A stretch of 51,222 nt of DNA, taken from NCBI GenBank assembly GCA_016184365.1, contig JACPCW010000087.1, positions 1 through 51,222 on the forward strand. Reading direction: 5' to 3'. Shown here piece after piece: positions 25,021 through 33,381 of the stretch. A program made the translations under genes and the position numbers. Source of the stretch: Candidatus Rokuibacteriota bacterium. Lineage in GTDB: Bacteria > Methylomirabilota > Methylomirabilia > Rokubacteriales > CSP1-6. Below the pieces are notes generated by a model. It did not search any database, was not told where the DNA came from, and saw only the letters and a list, made by a program, of their open reading frames with translations. Every line of letters begins with the position of its first letter. Position 1 is the stretch's first letter.

Positions 25021-25634
25021 AGCTCTGTCTCGTCACCGACCGCTCGCAGACGGGTAGCCGCGATCTCGTCGACGTCGTCGGCGAGGCCCTCGCGGCGGGG
25101 CTGCCGGCCGTGCAGCTGCGGGAAAAAGACCTCCCGCCCGCCGAGCTCGTTGCGCTCGCGCGACGCCTTCGCGAAGTCACGCACGCGCACGGCGCCGCTC
25201 TCGTCGTGAACGATCGCGTCGACGTGGCGCTGGCCGTCGGCGCCGATGCGGTGCAGCGCACGACGACGTCCATGCCCATCGCCGACATGCGGATCGTCGC
25301 CGGCAACCGGCTGCGCGTCGCGGCGTCCGTCCATTCGCGCGACGAAGCCGTCGCCGCCGAAGAGACGGGCGCCGACTGGATCGTGTTCGGTCCCATGTAC
25401 GACACGCCGTCGAAGCGCCGCTACGGGGCGCCGCAGGGCATCGAGAAGCTCGAAGCGGTCGCGAAGGCCGTGCGAACACCGATCGTCGCGATCGGCGGCA
25501 TCACGCCGGCGCGGGTGCCGGAAGTGCTCGCCGCCGGCGCCTGTGGCGTCGCGGTGATCGCAGCGATCCTCGCCGCGCCGTCGCCGGCTGCGGCGACGCG
25601 CGAATTCCTGGACGCGCTCGCGCGTCACGCCTGA
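25008..25634 (+). CDS. thiE: Thiamine phosphate synthase ThiE
   Basis: 208 aa. It joins the pyrimidine and thiazole halves of thiamine. Motifs: [43 protein letters not shown]. The TTG start at 25008 overlaps thiG by 13 nt. Regulated with thiSG by the riboswitch. No thiC or thiD is seen here. Confidence 0.92.
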   Translation: MDELKLCLVTDRSQTGSRDLVDVVGEALAAGLPAVQLREKDLPPAELVALARRLREVTHAHGAALVVNDRVDVALAVGADAVQRTTTSMPIADMRIVAGNRLRVAASVHSRDEAVAAEETGADWIVFGPMYDTPSKRRYGAPQGIEKLEAVAKAVRTPIVAIGGITPARVPEVLAAGACGVAVIAAILAAPSPAAATREFLDALARHA

Positions 25635-25648
25635 CAGAAGGAGCGTCG

Positions 25649-26977
25649 ATGAACCGAGAGCACCTCAAGCAGCGTGTGTGGCAGGCGATCGACCGCCGGA
25701 GCGACGAGATCGTCGGCCTCGGCGAGGCGATCCGACGGAATCCCGAGCTCGGGTTCAAGGAAGTGAAGACCGCCGCGCTCGTCGAGGACACCATGCGGCG
25801 CATCGGTCTTCAGCCGAAGACCGGCCTGGCGCTGACCGGGGTGCGCGCCGACGCCGCGGGCCGGGCCGGTGACGGTCCGACCTTCGCGCTGCTCGGCGAG
25901 CTCGACGGGCTCGTAGTGCACGGTCACCCCGTTGCGGATCCCGCGACGGGCGCGGCGCACGCCTGCGGCCACAACGCGCAGGTGGCCGGACTGCTCGGCG
26001 CGGCCATGGGCCTGGCGGACGCGCGCGCCTTCGATCATCTCGCCGGCCGCGTCGTCGTCTTCGCGGTCCCCGCCGAGGAGTACGGCGACATCGACTGGCG
26101 CGTGGAGCAGGTGCGCGCCGGCCGCCTCGAGTTCCTCGGCGGCAAGCCCGAGCTGCTCCGTCTCGGACACTTCGACGACGTCGAGCTCTCCATGATGATC
26201 CACACGACGTCGCGGGTGGAAGACGGCCGCGCCGGCGTGCCGGCGTCGAACAACGGGTTCATCGGCAAGACGGCGCGATACATCGGCCGCGCGTCGCACG
26301 CCGGCGGCGCGCCGTGGAACGGCGTGAACGCGCTCTACGCCGCGCAGATCGGCCTCGCGGCGATCAACGCCGTGCGCGAGACCTTTCGCGACGGGGACAC
26401 GATCCGCGTCCATCCGATCATCACGCACGGCGGATCGCAGGTGAACGTGATCCCCGGCGAGACGCGGCTCGAGATGTACATCCGCGGCCGGACCGTCGAA
26501 GCGATCCTCGACGCCAATCGAAAGATCGATCGCGCGCTGAAGGCGGGCGCCCTCGCGCTCGGCGCGACGGTCGAGATCGAAACGATCCCCGGCTTCCTGC
26601 CGATGTTCTGCGATCCGGTGATGTCGCGCTGCTTCAAGGAGAACGCGACCGCGCTCGTGGGCGCCGAGCACTACCGCGAGATCGGGCACCGCACCGGCTC
26701 GACCGACATGGGCGATCTCTCCCAGGTCATGCCGATCGTGCATCCCTACATGGGCGGCGCGAGCGGGACCGGACACGCGGCCGATTACGAGATCGTCGAC
26801 CAGGCGCTCGCGTACGTCGGACCGGCCAAGGCGCTCGCCGGCATGGTGATCGACATGCTGGCCGACGGGGCCCGCGGCGCGCGCGAAGTCATCGCCGCAT
26901 CCAAGCCGCGCATGACGCGCGAGGAGTACCTCGCGTTCCAGCGCGGCATCTGGAACCGGGAGGTCTGGGAAGCGTAG
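25649..26977 (+). CDS. M20-family amidohydrolase (AbgA/AbgB-like)
   Basis: 442 aa. Metal-binding HACGHN and PAEE, plus GRASHAGGAPWNGVNAL and a conserved STDMGDLSQ near the C-terminus, place it among M20D aminoacylase or p-aminobenzoyl-glutamate hydrolase types. The substrate is unknown. GAAGGAG precedes the ATG. Only 14 nt from thiE, so it may be co-transcribed under the riboswitch. Confidence 0.82.
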   Translation: MNREHLKQRVWQAIDRRSDEIVGLGEAIRRNPELGFKEVKTAALVEDTMRRIGLQPKTGLALTGVRADAAGRAGDGPTFALLGELDGLVVHGHPVADPATGAAHACGHNAQVAGLLGAAMGLADARAFDHLAGRVVVFAVPAEEYGDIDWRVEQVRAGRLEFLGGKPELLRLGHFDDVELSMMIHTTSRVEDGRAGVPASNNGFIGKTARYIGRASHAGGAPWNGVNALYAAQIGLAAINAVRETFRDGDTIRVHPIITHGGSQVNVIPGETRLEMYIRGRTVEAILDANRKIDRALKAGALALGATVEIETIPGFLPMFCDPVMSRCFKENATALVGAEHYREIGHRTGSTDMGDLSQVMPIVHPYMGGASGTGHAADYEIVDQALAYVGPAKALAGMVIDMLADGARGAREVIAASKPRMTREEYLAFQRGIWNREVWEA

Positions 26978-27010
26978 CGGTGTACAGCAAAGTCGTGCGC
27001 GCACACGAGG

Positions 27011-27077
27011 ACCGACCCGGCTCCGCCGGGGCGGTTCCGAGCGTCGGGGGGTCTGGGGGCCATTTCGGGGCCCCCAG
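27011..27077 (-). repeat. Two-hairpin repeat copy 4
   Basis: Hairpin B at 27011-27035 (ACCG/CGGT plus CCCGGC/GCCGGG around TCC, one mismatch). Hairpin A at 27053-27077 (CTGGGGGCC, 7-nt loop, GGCCCCCAG). It ends 3 nt before the ATG of the BtuF-like gene, leaving no room for a ribosome site. Confidence 0.85.
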
Positions 27078-27080
27078 CTG

Positions 27081-27887
27081 ATGTACGGGAAGGCCGGCGT
27101 CGATTTTCCGCGGCGCGTCGTCTGCCTGACGGCGGAGACGGCGGAGATCGCCTACGCCGTCGGCGCGGGCGACCGCGTCGTCGGCGTCCCCGGCACCGTG
27201 AAGCGGCCGCCGGAGGCGCGCGAGAAGGCGCGTGTCGGCGGCTTCACGACCTTTCGCGTCGACAAGATCCTCGCCCTCGAGCCCGACCTGGTGCTGGCGT
27301 TCTCCGACCTTCAGGCCGACGTGGTGCGCGATCTCGTTGCGAGCGGTGCCGCCGTGCTCGCGACGAACCAGCGCTCGTTCGCCGAGGTGCTGCGCGCGAT
27401 CCTCCTCATCGGCGGCGCGCTCGGCCACGAGCGTGCGGCACGCGACGTCGTGCAGGACATGCGCGACGAGGTGAAGCAGATCCGGGAGTACTCGAGCGTG
27501 TGGCCGCACCATCCGCGCGTGTACTTCGAGGAGTGGTTCGACCCGCTGATCAGCGGTATCGGGTGGGTCTCGGACCTGGTCGAGATCGCGGGCGGCCGCG
27601 ATGTCTTCCTCGAGCTGCGCGGGAAGGGCGCCGCGCGCGACCGTGTCGTCGATCCGGCCGAGGTGGTCCGGCGCGATCCGGAGATCATCCTCGCCTCATG
27701 GTGCGGCAAGCCGGTCGACCGCGACGCGCTCGCCGGGCGCTCCGGCTGGGAAAACGTCACGGCGATCCGCACCGGCGAGGTGCACGAGGTCGACGGCGGC
27801 GACATTCTCGTGCCGGGCCCGTCGCTCATGGTGGGTCTCCGGCAGATCCACGAGGTCGTTCAGGCCTTCCAGTTGCGGTCCGGCTGA
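27081..27887 (+). CDS. BtuF-like cobalamin or metal-chelate binding protein without signal peptide
   Basis: 268 aa. The periplasmic-binding fold of the BtuF/FepB class is recognisable: RRVVCLTAETAEIAYAVGAG, DRVVGVPG, ILALEPDLVLAFSDLQADVV, and GDILVPGPSLMVGLRQIHEV near the end. No signal peptide is present, and the ATG sits 3 nt after a repeat hairpin. Either the family member is cytoplasmic or the repeat replaced the original 5' end. No BtuCD genes are nearby. Confidence 0.72.
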   Translation: MYGKAGVDFPRRVVCLTAETAEIAYAVGAGDRVVGVPGTVKRPPEAREKARVGGFTTFRVDKILALEPDLVLAFSDLQADVVRDLVASGAAVLATNQRSFAEVLRAILLIGGALGHERAARDVVQDMRDEVKQIREYSSVWPHHPRVYFEEWFDPLISGIGWVSDLVEIAGGRDVFLELRGKGAARDRVVDPAEVVRRDPEIILASWCGKPVDRDALAGRSGWENVTAIRTGEVHEVDGGDILVPGPSLMVGLRQIHEVVQAFQLRSG

Positions 27888-27903
27888 CCGGCGACCCCAC
27901 CGG

Positions 27904-27909
27904 TACAAT
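27904..27909 (+). promoter_or_regulatory. -10 box TACAAT for tldD-tldE-tatD
   Basis: TACAAT 16 nt after the BtuF-like stop. The leader to the tldD ATG is about 85 nt and contains the perfect 14-nt palindrome GGGGCCCGGGCCCC at 27941-27954. Confidence 0.4.
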
Positions 27910-28000
27910 GAGGCTCGACGTCCCTTCCGGAAAACTTTGGGGGGCCCGGGCCCCGGCGATAGCATTGGAGCCCGTTGCCCGTCCCAGGAGCCGAACGCAA

Positions 28001-29449
28001 ATGACTGATCTCGTCCACGACCGTCCCGAACGCTTCTTCTCGGAGCGCTTCAACGTCACGCCGGACCTCATGGACCGGCTGCTCGGATCGGCCCTCCGCG
28101 GCCGCGTCGAGGATGCCGACATCTACCTCGAGTACCGTGTGAATGAAGACCTCGTACTCGAGGAAAGTACTGTCAAAAAAGCGTCGCGCCACGTGAGCCA
28201 GGGCGCCGGGGTCCGGGCGCAGGCCGGCGAGCGGACGGGCTACGCGCACACCGACGACATCTCCGTCGGCAATCTCGAAGAAGCGGCCCGGCAGGCGCGG
28301 GCGATCGCGGACCAGGCCAATACCTCGGCGGTCGTGGGGGTCGGGCGGGACGGGAGACCCCACGACCTCTATACGCTGGCCGAGTCGCCCGTCGTCGCCG
28401 ACCTCGGCCGGAAGCTCGACCTCCTGCGGCTGGTCGACCGGGAGGCGCGCGCCTACGACCCGCGCATCAAGCAGGTCATCGTCACGGTCGCGACCGAAGA
28501 AGTCGTCATGCTGATCGCCACCGCGTCCGGCTGGACGGTCGGCGATATCCGGCCGCTGGCGCGGCTGTCGGTCACCGCGATCGCGGAAGACGGCGGCAAG
28601 CGCGAGATCGCCGCGTTCGGCGGCGGCGGCCGGGTGCCGTTCGATTTCTTTCTCGCGGAGGACCGGTGGCGGCGCTGGGCTCGCGAAGCGGCACGACAGG
28701 CCACGATGAAGCTCGCTGCGGTGGACGCGCCCGCCGGATCCATGACCGTCGTGCTCGGCCCGGGTTGGCCCGGGATCCTCCTGCACGAAGCCATCGGGCA
28801 CGGTCTGGAAGGCGACTTCAACCGCAAGGGCGTGTCCGCGTTCTCCGGCCGCATCGGACAGAAGGTTGCCTCCGAGCTCGTGACGGTCGTCGACGACGGC
28901 ACGATCGCGAACCGCCGCGGATCGCTCAACGTGGACGATGAAGGCACGCCGACCGGCCGCAACGTCCTCATCGAGAACGGCGTGCTCCGCGGCTATCTGC
29001 AAGACAGGCTGAACTCGCGCCTCATGGGCATGCCGGCCACGGGCAACGGGCGGCGCGAGTCGTTCGCGCATCCGCCGCTGCCGCGCATGACGAACACGTT
29101 CATGCTCGCCGGGCCGGACGACCCGGCCGACATCATCCGCTCGGTCGACCGCGGCCTCTACGCGGTCTCGTTCGGTGGCGGCCAGGTCGACATCACGAGC
29201 GGCAAGTTCGTGTTCTCGGCGAGCGAGGCGTACCTGATCGAGGGCGGCCGCGTCACGTCGCCGGTGAAGGGCGCCACGCTGATCGGCAACGGGCCCGATG
29301 CGCTGACGCGTGTGACGCACGTCGGGCACGATCTCGCGCTCGACGAAGGCGTCGGCACGTGCGGCAAGGACGGCCAGTCCGTGCCCGTCGGCGTCGGCCT
29401 TCCCACGATCCGGATCGACGCGATGACGGTCGGGGGCACCGCCGTCTGA
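28001..29449 (+). CDS. tldD: Metalloprotease TldD
   Basis: 482 aa. The catalytic HExxxH motif is seen as HEAIGH (about residue 263), with GLEGDFNRKGVSAFSGRIGQ after it and the C-terminal CGKDGQSVPVGVG. TldD is the active subunit of the TldD/TldE protease that trims modified peptides such as microcin B17. Ribosome site CAGGAG is 10 nt from the ATG. The frame is open upstream but only as shadow. Confidence 0.9.
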   Translation: MTDLVHDRPERFFSERFNVTPDLMDRLLGSALRGRVEDADIYLEYRVNEDLVLEESTVKKASRHVSQGAGVRAQAGERTGYAHTDDISVGNLEEAARQARAIADQANTSAVVGVGRDGRPHDLYTLAESPVVADLGRKLDLLRLVDREARAYDPRIKQVIVTVATEEVVMLIATASGWTVGDIRPLARLSVTAIAEDGGKREIAAFGGGGRVPFDFFLAEDRWRRWAREAARQATMKLAAVDAPAGSMTVVLGPGWPGILLHEAIGHGLEGDFNRKGVSAFSGRIGQKVASELVTVVDDGTIANRRGSLNVDDEGTPTGRNVLIENGVLRGYLQDRLNSRLMGMPATGNGRRESFAHPPLPRMTNTFMLAGPDDPADIIRSVDRGLYAVSFGGGQVDITSGKFVFSASEAYLIEGGRVTSPVKGATLIGNGPDALTRVTHVGHDLALDEGVGTCGKDGQSVPVGVGLPTIRIDAMTVGGTAV

Positions 29450-29465
29450 TGGGTGGCGGAGCGTA

Positions 29466-30800
29466 ATGGACGAGTCGCTGCTGGTGTCGGCGCTGGCCCG
29501 CGCGCGCGAGCGCGGCGCAACCGCCGCCGATGGGTATCTCGTCGAAGACCGGAGCTTCTCGGCGGCCGTGCGGCTCGGGCAGGTGGACACCGTCACGCAT
29601 TCGCACGACCAGCGGCTCTCCCTCCGCGTCTTCGTCGGGCGCGCGTCGGCGGCCGCATCGACGTCGGATCTCTCGCGCGCCTCGCTCGAGCGCGTCGTCG
29701 ACGAGGCGACGGCGCTCGCCCGCATCACCGCCGAGGACGAGTTCGCCGGACTTCCCGAACGCGACCTCTTGATCGGGCAGGTGCCGGACCTCGACCTCGA
29801 AGATCACGAGCCGGACGTCGAGCCGGAAGCGAAGATCGACGTCGCTCGCCGCGCCGAGGCGGCCGCGCTCGAGAGCAGCCCCGAGATCGGCAACTCGGAA
29901 GGCGCGGAGTACTCCGACCGCCGCGCCCGGTACATCTACGCAACGGCGGACGGCTTCGCGCACGGCTACACGACGACGTCGTTCGGCCTGACCGTCTCGC
30001 CGGTCGCGAAGCGCAACGGCGAGATGCAGCGCGACAGCTGGTACACGTCCGCGCGGAAGCGCAGCCGGCTCGAGGCGCCCGAATCGGTCGGCCGCACCGC
30101 GGCGAAGCGGGCGCTGCGACGACTCGGCGCGCGCAAGATGAAGACGACCGAGGTGCCCGTCATCTTCGATCCCGAGACGGCCGCCAGCCTGCTGCGGTCG
30201 ATCGCCGGCGCCGCCAGCGGCCCGAGCCTCTATCGGCGCGCGTCGTTCCTCCTCGACCGGCTCGGCACGCGGATCGCGTCGCCGTCGATCACGATCGTCG
30301 ACGACGCGCTCATGCCCGGCGCGCTCGGCTCGCGGCCGTTCGACGGCGAAGGGCTGCCGACCGGGCGCCTCACGATCGTCCGCGAAGGCGTCCTCGAGTC
30401 GTACCTGCTCGACACCTACAGCGCGCGAAAGCTCGGGCTCCGCTCGACACACCATGCCGCGCGTGACGGCAGCGGCGTCACCGTCTCGACGACGAATCTC
30501 ATGCTGCGGCCCGGCACGGCGACGCCGGAGGAGATGATCCGCTCCGTCTCGAACGGCTTCTACGTCACCGAGCTGATCGGGTTCGGGATCAACGGGGTGA
30601 CCGGCGACTACTCGCGCGGCGCCGCGGGCCTGTGGATCGAGAACGGCGAGCTCGCGTATCCGGTCGAGGAAGTGACGGTCGCGAGCAATCTGCTGCGCAT
30701 GTTCGACAACGTCGAGGGCGTCGGCAACGACCTCGTGCTGCGGGACCGCACGGCGTCGCCCACCCTCATGATCGGCCGCATGGTCGTCGCGGGCCAGTGA
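29466..30800 (+). CDS. tldE: TldE/PmbA subunit
   Basis: 444 aa. Inactive-partner type: no HExxxH. Family features: EDRSFSAAVRLGQVDTV, DRRARYIYATADGFAHGY, RSTHHAARDGSGVTVSTTNL, VTGDYSRGAAGLWIENGEL. 16 nt behind tldD, so the two form the usual heterodimer. A second, distinct TldD/TldE pair lies at 48.9-51.2 kb. Confidence 0.9.
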   Translation: MDESLLVSALARARERGATAADGYLVEDRSFSAAVRLGQVDTVTHSHDQRLSLRVFVGRASAAASTSDLSRASLERVVDEATALARITAEDEFAGLPERDLLIGQVPDLDLEDHEPDVEPEAKIDVARRAEAAALESSPEIGNSEGAEYSDRRARYIYATADGFAHGYTTTSFGLTVSPVAKRNGEMQRDSWYTSARKRSRLEAPESVGRTAAKRALRRLGARKMKTTEVPVIFDPETAASLLRSIAGAASGPSLYRRASFLLDRLGTRIASPSITIVDDALMPGALGSRPFDGEGLPTGRLTIVREGVLESYLLDTYSARKLGLRSTHHAARDGSGVTVSTTNLMLRPGTATPEEMIRSVSNGFYVTELIGFGINGVTGDYSRGAAGLWIENGELAYPVEEVTVASNLLRMFDNVEGVGNDLVLRDRTASPTLMIGRMVVAGQ

Positions 30801-30808
30801 GGCAACGC

Positions 30809-31594
30809 ATGATCGTCGACTCCCACGCGCATCTCCACGATCCCGCCTTCACCGACCTGCGCGCGACGGTCGAAACCTCGCGCGCCGCGGCGGTCTTCGG
30901 CGTGATCGCGGTCGGCTGCGATCCCGACACCAACCTCCGGACGCTGGCGGCCGCCGCGGCGGCGCCGAAGACGGTGTGGCCGGCCATCGGATTCCATCCG
31001 GAGTGGGACCAGCTGACCGACGAGGATCTCGACCAGGTCGAAGCGCAGGTGGCCGAGCACTATGGCAGCCTCGTCGCCCTGGGCGAGGTGGGGCTGCCGT
31101 GGTATTCGCTCGAGAACGCCGACGACGCCGCCGAGCGGATGCTGCGCGGACGCGCGCGGCTCGAGCGGCTGGTCGGCGTCGCGGCGCGCTGGGATCTGCC
31201 CGTCATCCTGCACGCGCCGCACGGCGCGGCGGTGCCGGCGCTCGAAGCGCTCCGCCGGCACGCGATCGAGCGCGCCGTGTTCCACTGGCACAAGGCGCCC
31301 GACGACGTCACGCGCGCGATCATCGACGCCGGGTACTTCGTCTCCGTCACGCCCGACGTCGTGTACCGCGAGCGCGACCGTGCGCTCGTCGAGAACGTCC
31401 CGCTCTCGTCGCTGCTCGTCGAAAGCGACGCGCCGTGGCCGTATCGCGGTGAGTTCGAAGGCCTGCCGTCGGGGCCGTGGCTCGTCGGCCGCGTCGCCGA
31501 GGAAGTGGCGAAGCTCAAGCAGCTGCCCGTCGACGACGTGATGTGCGAGCTGACGGCGAACGCCTGTCGCCTGTTCGACCTGCCCTGGAAATGA
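30809..31594 (+). CDS. TatD-family metal-dependent hydrolase
   Basis: 261 aa. Metal ligands: DSHAHLHD (HxH), ALGEVGLPWYS, LHAPHG, FHWHKA, VESDAPWPY. TatD proteins are Mg-dependent nucleases or amidohydrolase-like enzymes. The ATG at 30809 is 9 nt after tldE, so it is the third gene of this operon. A two-hairpin repeat follows 6 nt after the stop. Confidence 0.83.
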   Translation: MIVDSHAHLHDPAFTDLRATVETSRAAAVFGVIAVGCDPDTNLRTLAAAAAAPKTVWPAIGFHPEWDQLTDEDLDQVEAQVAEHYGSLVALGEVGLPWYSLENADDAAERMLRGRARLERLVGVAARWDLPVILHAPHGAAVPALEALRRHAIERAVFHWHKAPDDVTRAIIDAGYFVSVTPDVVYRERDRALVENVPLSSLLVESDAPWPYRGEFEGLPSGPWLVGRVAEEVAKLKQLPVDDVMCELTANACRLFDLPWK

Positions 31595-31600
31595 CTGGAT

Positions 31601-31668
31601 GGGGGGCCCCGACATGGCCCCCCCAACCCCCCAACGCTCGGCGCGTCCCGGGAAACCCGTGACGCGCC
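31601..31668 (+). repeat. Two-hairpin repeat copy 5
   Basis: Hairpin A: GGGGGGCC (31601-31608), loop CCGACAT, GGCCCCCC (31616-31623). Hairpin B: GGCGCGTC (31640-31647) with GACGCGCC (31661-31668), inner CGGG/CCCG around AAA, one mismatch. The GTG start of the next gene (31659) lies inside the 3' arm of hairpin B. Confidence 0.87.
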
Positions 31669-32411
31669 TCGAGCACGCGGCGGTTCCGGTGCCCGGCGGC
31701 ACCGTGGCGCTGGCGCTTCATCTGCCCGAAGGCTCCGGACCGTTCCCGTACGTGCTGGCCTGCCACGGTCTCAGCGCGTCGAAGGAAAGCGACAAGTACC
31801 TCATGCTCGGCGAGGAGCTTCCGCGCCGCGGTCTCGCGCTGGCGCGATTCGATTTCCGTGGCTGCGGAGAGTCGTCGGGCGTCGAGAGCGACACGACGGT
31901 CGCGACGAGGATCGAGGACGCGGACGCCGTCCTCGATCGGCTGGCGAAGCATCCGCGGCTCGACACCCGCGTGGGGCTCCTCGGCTCGAGCATGGGCGGC
32001 GTCGTCGCCCTGCACGTCGCCGCGATACGCGGCGACCGGCCGCCGGTGGTGACGTGGAACGCCCCCGCGGACTTCACGCGGCTCGCGCGTCCCGATACGC
32101 CGGGCGGTCTCGGTCCCGCATTCTTCGCGGAAGTCGAGACCGGACGCTACGCGTCGACGCCGCCGGGCGTCGCGCGTCACCTGACCGTGCAGTCGGCCGA
32201 CGACGACGTCGTGCCGCCGGATCACGGTCGCATCCTTCACACGCGAGCCGCCGAGCCGAAAGCGCTCCTGCGCATCGCCGGCGCGGATCACCGGCTCAGC
32301 GACCCGGATCACCGCCGTCTGGCGATGATCGCGAGCTGCGACTGGTTCCTTCGGTTTTTTCATCTTCGTGGGGGCCCCGACATGGCCCCCACACCCCCCG
32401 ACGCTCGGTAG
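31659..32411 (+). CDS. Alpha/beta hydrolase with repeat-derived tail
   Basis: 250 aa from the GTG at 31659. Oxyanion-region LACHGLSASKESDKYL, nucleophile elbow LLGSSMGGVVALH (GxSxGG), an Asp candidate in VQSADDDVVPPDH, and the catalytic His in AGADHRLSDPDH. The last 13 residues (GGPDMAPTPPDAR) are the translation of the next repeat copy, which also supplies the TAG stop. The frame is open upstream through the previous repeat to an ATG at 31599, which would add the related peptide GGPDMAPPTP at the N-terminus. Confidence 0.78.
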   Translation: MTRLEHAAVPVPGGTVALALHLPEGSGPFPYVLACHGLSASKESDKYLMLGEELPRRGLALARFDFRGCGESSGVESDTTVATRIEDADAVLDRLAKHPRLDTRVGLLGSSMGGVVALHVAAIRGDRPPVVTWNAPADFTRLARPDTPGGLGPAFFAEVETGRYASTPPGVARHLTVQSADDDVVPPDHGRILHTRAAEPKALLRIAGADHRLSDPDHRRLAMIASCDWFLRFFHLRGGPDMAPTPPDAR

Positions 32412-32545
32412 CGCCCCGGGACACCCGGGGCGCTCCTCGACAACCCCGACGCTCGGGCCGCCCCCGGGACACCCGGGGCGCTCCTCGACCGCCCACCGGT
32501 CCGCGCGTCACCGGCGCTTCGTGGGGGCCCCGACATGGCCCCACA
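32368..32545 (+). repeat. Two-hairpin repeat copies 6 and 7, tandem
   Basis: Hairpin A at 32368-32392, then hairpin B with perfect 11-bp arms AGCGCCCCGGG/CCCGGGGCGCT around ACA (32410-32434), then a second B module with nearly the same stem (about 32455-32482), both ending CGCTCCTCGAC. After a divergent segment a further hairpin A follows at 32521-32544. The copy overlaps the end of the hydrolase gene and separates it from the convergent orphan gene. Confidence 0.87.
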
Positions 32546-32567
32546 CCCCGATGCCCGCGTAATCTGC

Positions 32568-33257
32568 CTACACTGCCCGTGGGCAGACGAGCGCCATGTT
32601 CTCGGCGCGCTCGTCGCGGCAGTACTCGAAAATCTCCGGCTCTTCCGCCAACAGCGGCTCCAGGTCGGCCGGCAGCGTCGTGACGCTGAACGCGGTCGCG
32701 CTCGCGCCGGCAAGCGCGCGCGCCTGGTGCACACCCGCCAGCAGCACGATCACGGGGGGTTGTTCGAGCGACTGCGCCAGCATGACGTAGGACGGCTCCC
32801 ACGCGCTCACCGCGCGCTCGACGAAATGCGCGAGCTCCGCCACCGCGCCGGACGCGCAGCCAGGCCGGGCGATGAAGAGCGCCAGCGAGAGCGACGAGGC
32901 GTCGAGCGGCACGCGACGGAATTCGCGCACCACCATCAGCGAATGATCCTCGGTCCCGACGCGAACGAGCGCGGCCCCGGGCGTCGACGTATCGGCAAGC
33001 GAATAGAGCGCGAGACGTCGCGGATTCTCGCGGCTGCGGAACCGCGAGTGAGCGTGGGGCGGCAGGCCTTCGAGCGTGTCGAGCGAGGCCGCGACACCCG
33101 CCATGGCGCGAGCGTCCGGCTCCCAGAGCGTCAGACCGCGTGTCCAGATCGGCCGTGAAGCAATCACGAGCGGGCGTCGAGCAACGGTCGTGCCGTGCGC
33201 GATTCGAGTCGAAGTCGGCGCCAGAACGGGGACATGTGCGCGTTGCGAGAATTTCAA
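32568..33257 (-). CDS. Orphan protein, possible tandem monooxygenase-like (ABM) domains
   Basis: Up to 229 aa; start uncertain, with a GTG at 33167 (giving VIASRPIWTRGLTLW) as the likely alternative. Two halves each show the pattern of small dimeric alpha+beta barrel domains: RGLTLWEPDARAMAGVAASL with PRRLALYSLAD, and LFIARPGCASGAVAELAHFV with PPVIVLLAGVH. The resemblance to antibiotic-biosynthesis monooxygenase folds is my inference and is weak. It converges on the hydrolase and is divergent from the kinase pair. Confidence 0.5.
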   Translation of the reverse strand: MKFSQRAHVPVLAPTSTRIAHGTTVARRPLVIASRPIWTRGLTLWEPDARAMAGVAASLDTLEGLPPHAHSRFRSRENPRRLALYSLADTSTPGAALVRVGTEDHSLMVVREFRRVPLDASSLSLALFIARPGCASGAVAELAHFVERAVSAWEPSYVMLAQSLEQPPVIVLLAGVHQARALAGASATAFSVTTLPADLEPLLAEEPEIFEYCRDERAENMALVCPRAV

Positions 33258-33308
33258 TTGCGCGTGGCGGACAGCGTGCCGTCAGGTCAGTGACGAGGCA
33301 CCGCGGGC

Positions 33309-33326
33309 AGGGAAACTTTTTTCCCT
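33309..33326. promoter_or_regulatory. Inverted repeat upstream of the hybrid kinase
   Basis: AGGGAAA (33309-33315) and TTTCCCT (33320-33326) with a 4-nt gap, about 40 bp upstream of the TATCAT box. AT-rich for this genome, so it could be an operator. The role is unknown. Confidence 0.35.
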
Positions 33327-33366
33327 GGCGAAAGGGACCGTCCGTGCGGCCCACGAACCCCGCTGC

Positions 33367-33372
33367 TATCAT
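33367..33372 (+). promoter_or_regulatory. -10 box TATCAT, near-leaderless start for the kinase operon
   Basis: TATCAT ends 9 nt before the ATG at 33382, with no Shine-Dalgarno sequence in between. No good -35 box. Confidence 0.45.
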
Positions 33373-33381
33373 GACCAGTGC

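Noticed and set aside
32401..32490. Short CRISPR-like array (repeated CGACGCTCGG and CGCTCCTCGAC)
   Set aside because: Units are two B hairpins of the dispersed repeat, with no uniform repeats or spacers and no cas genes.
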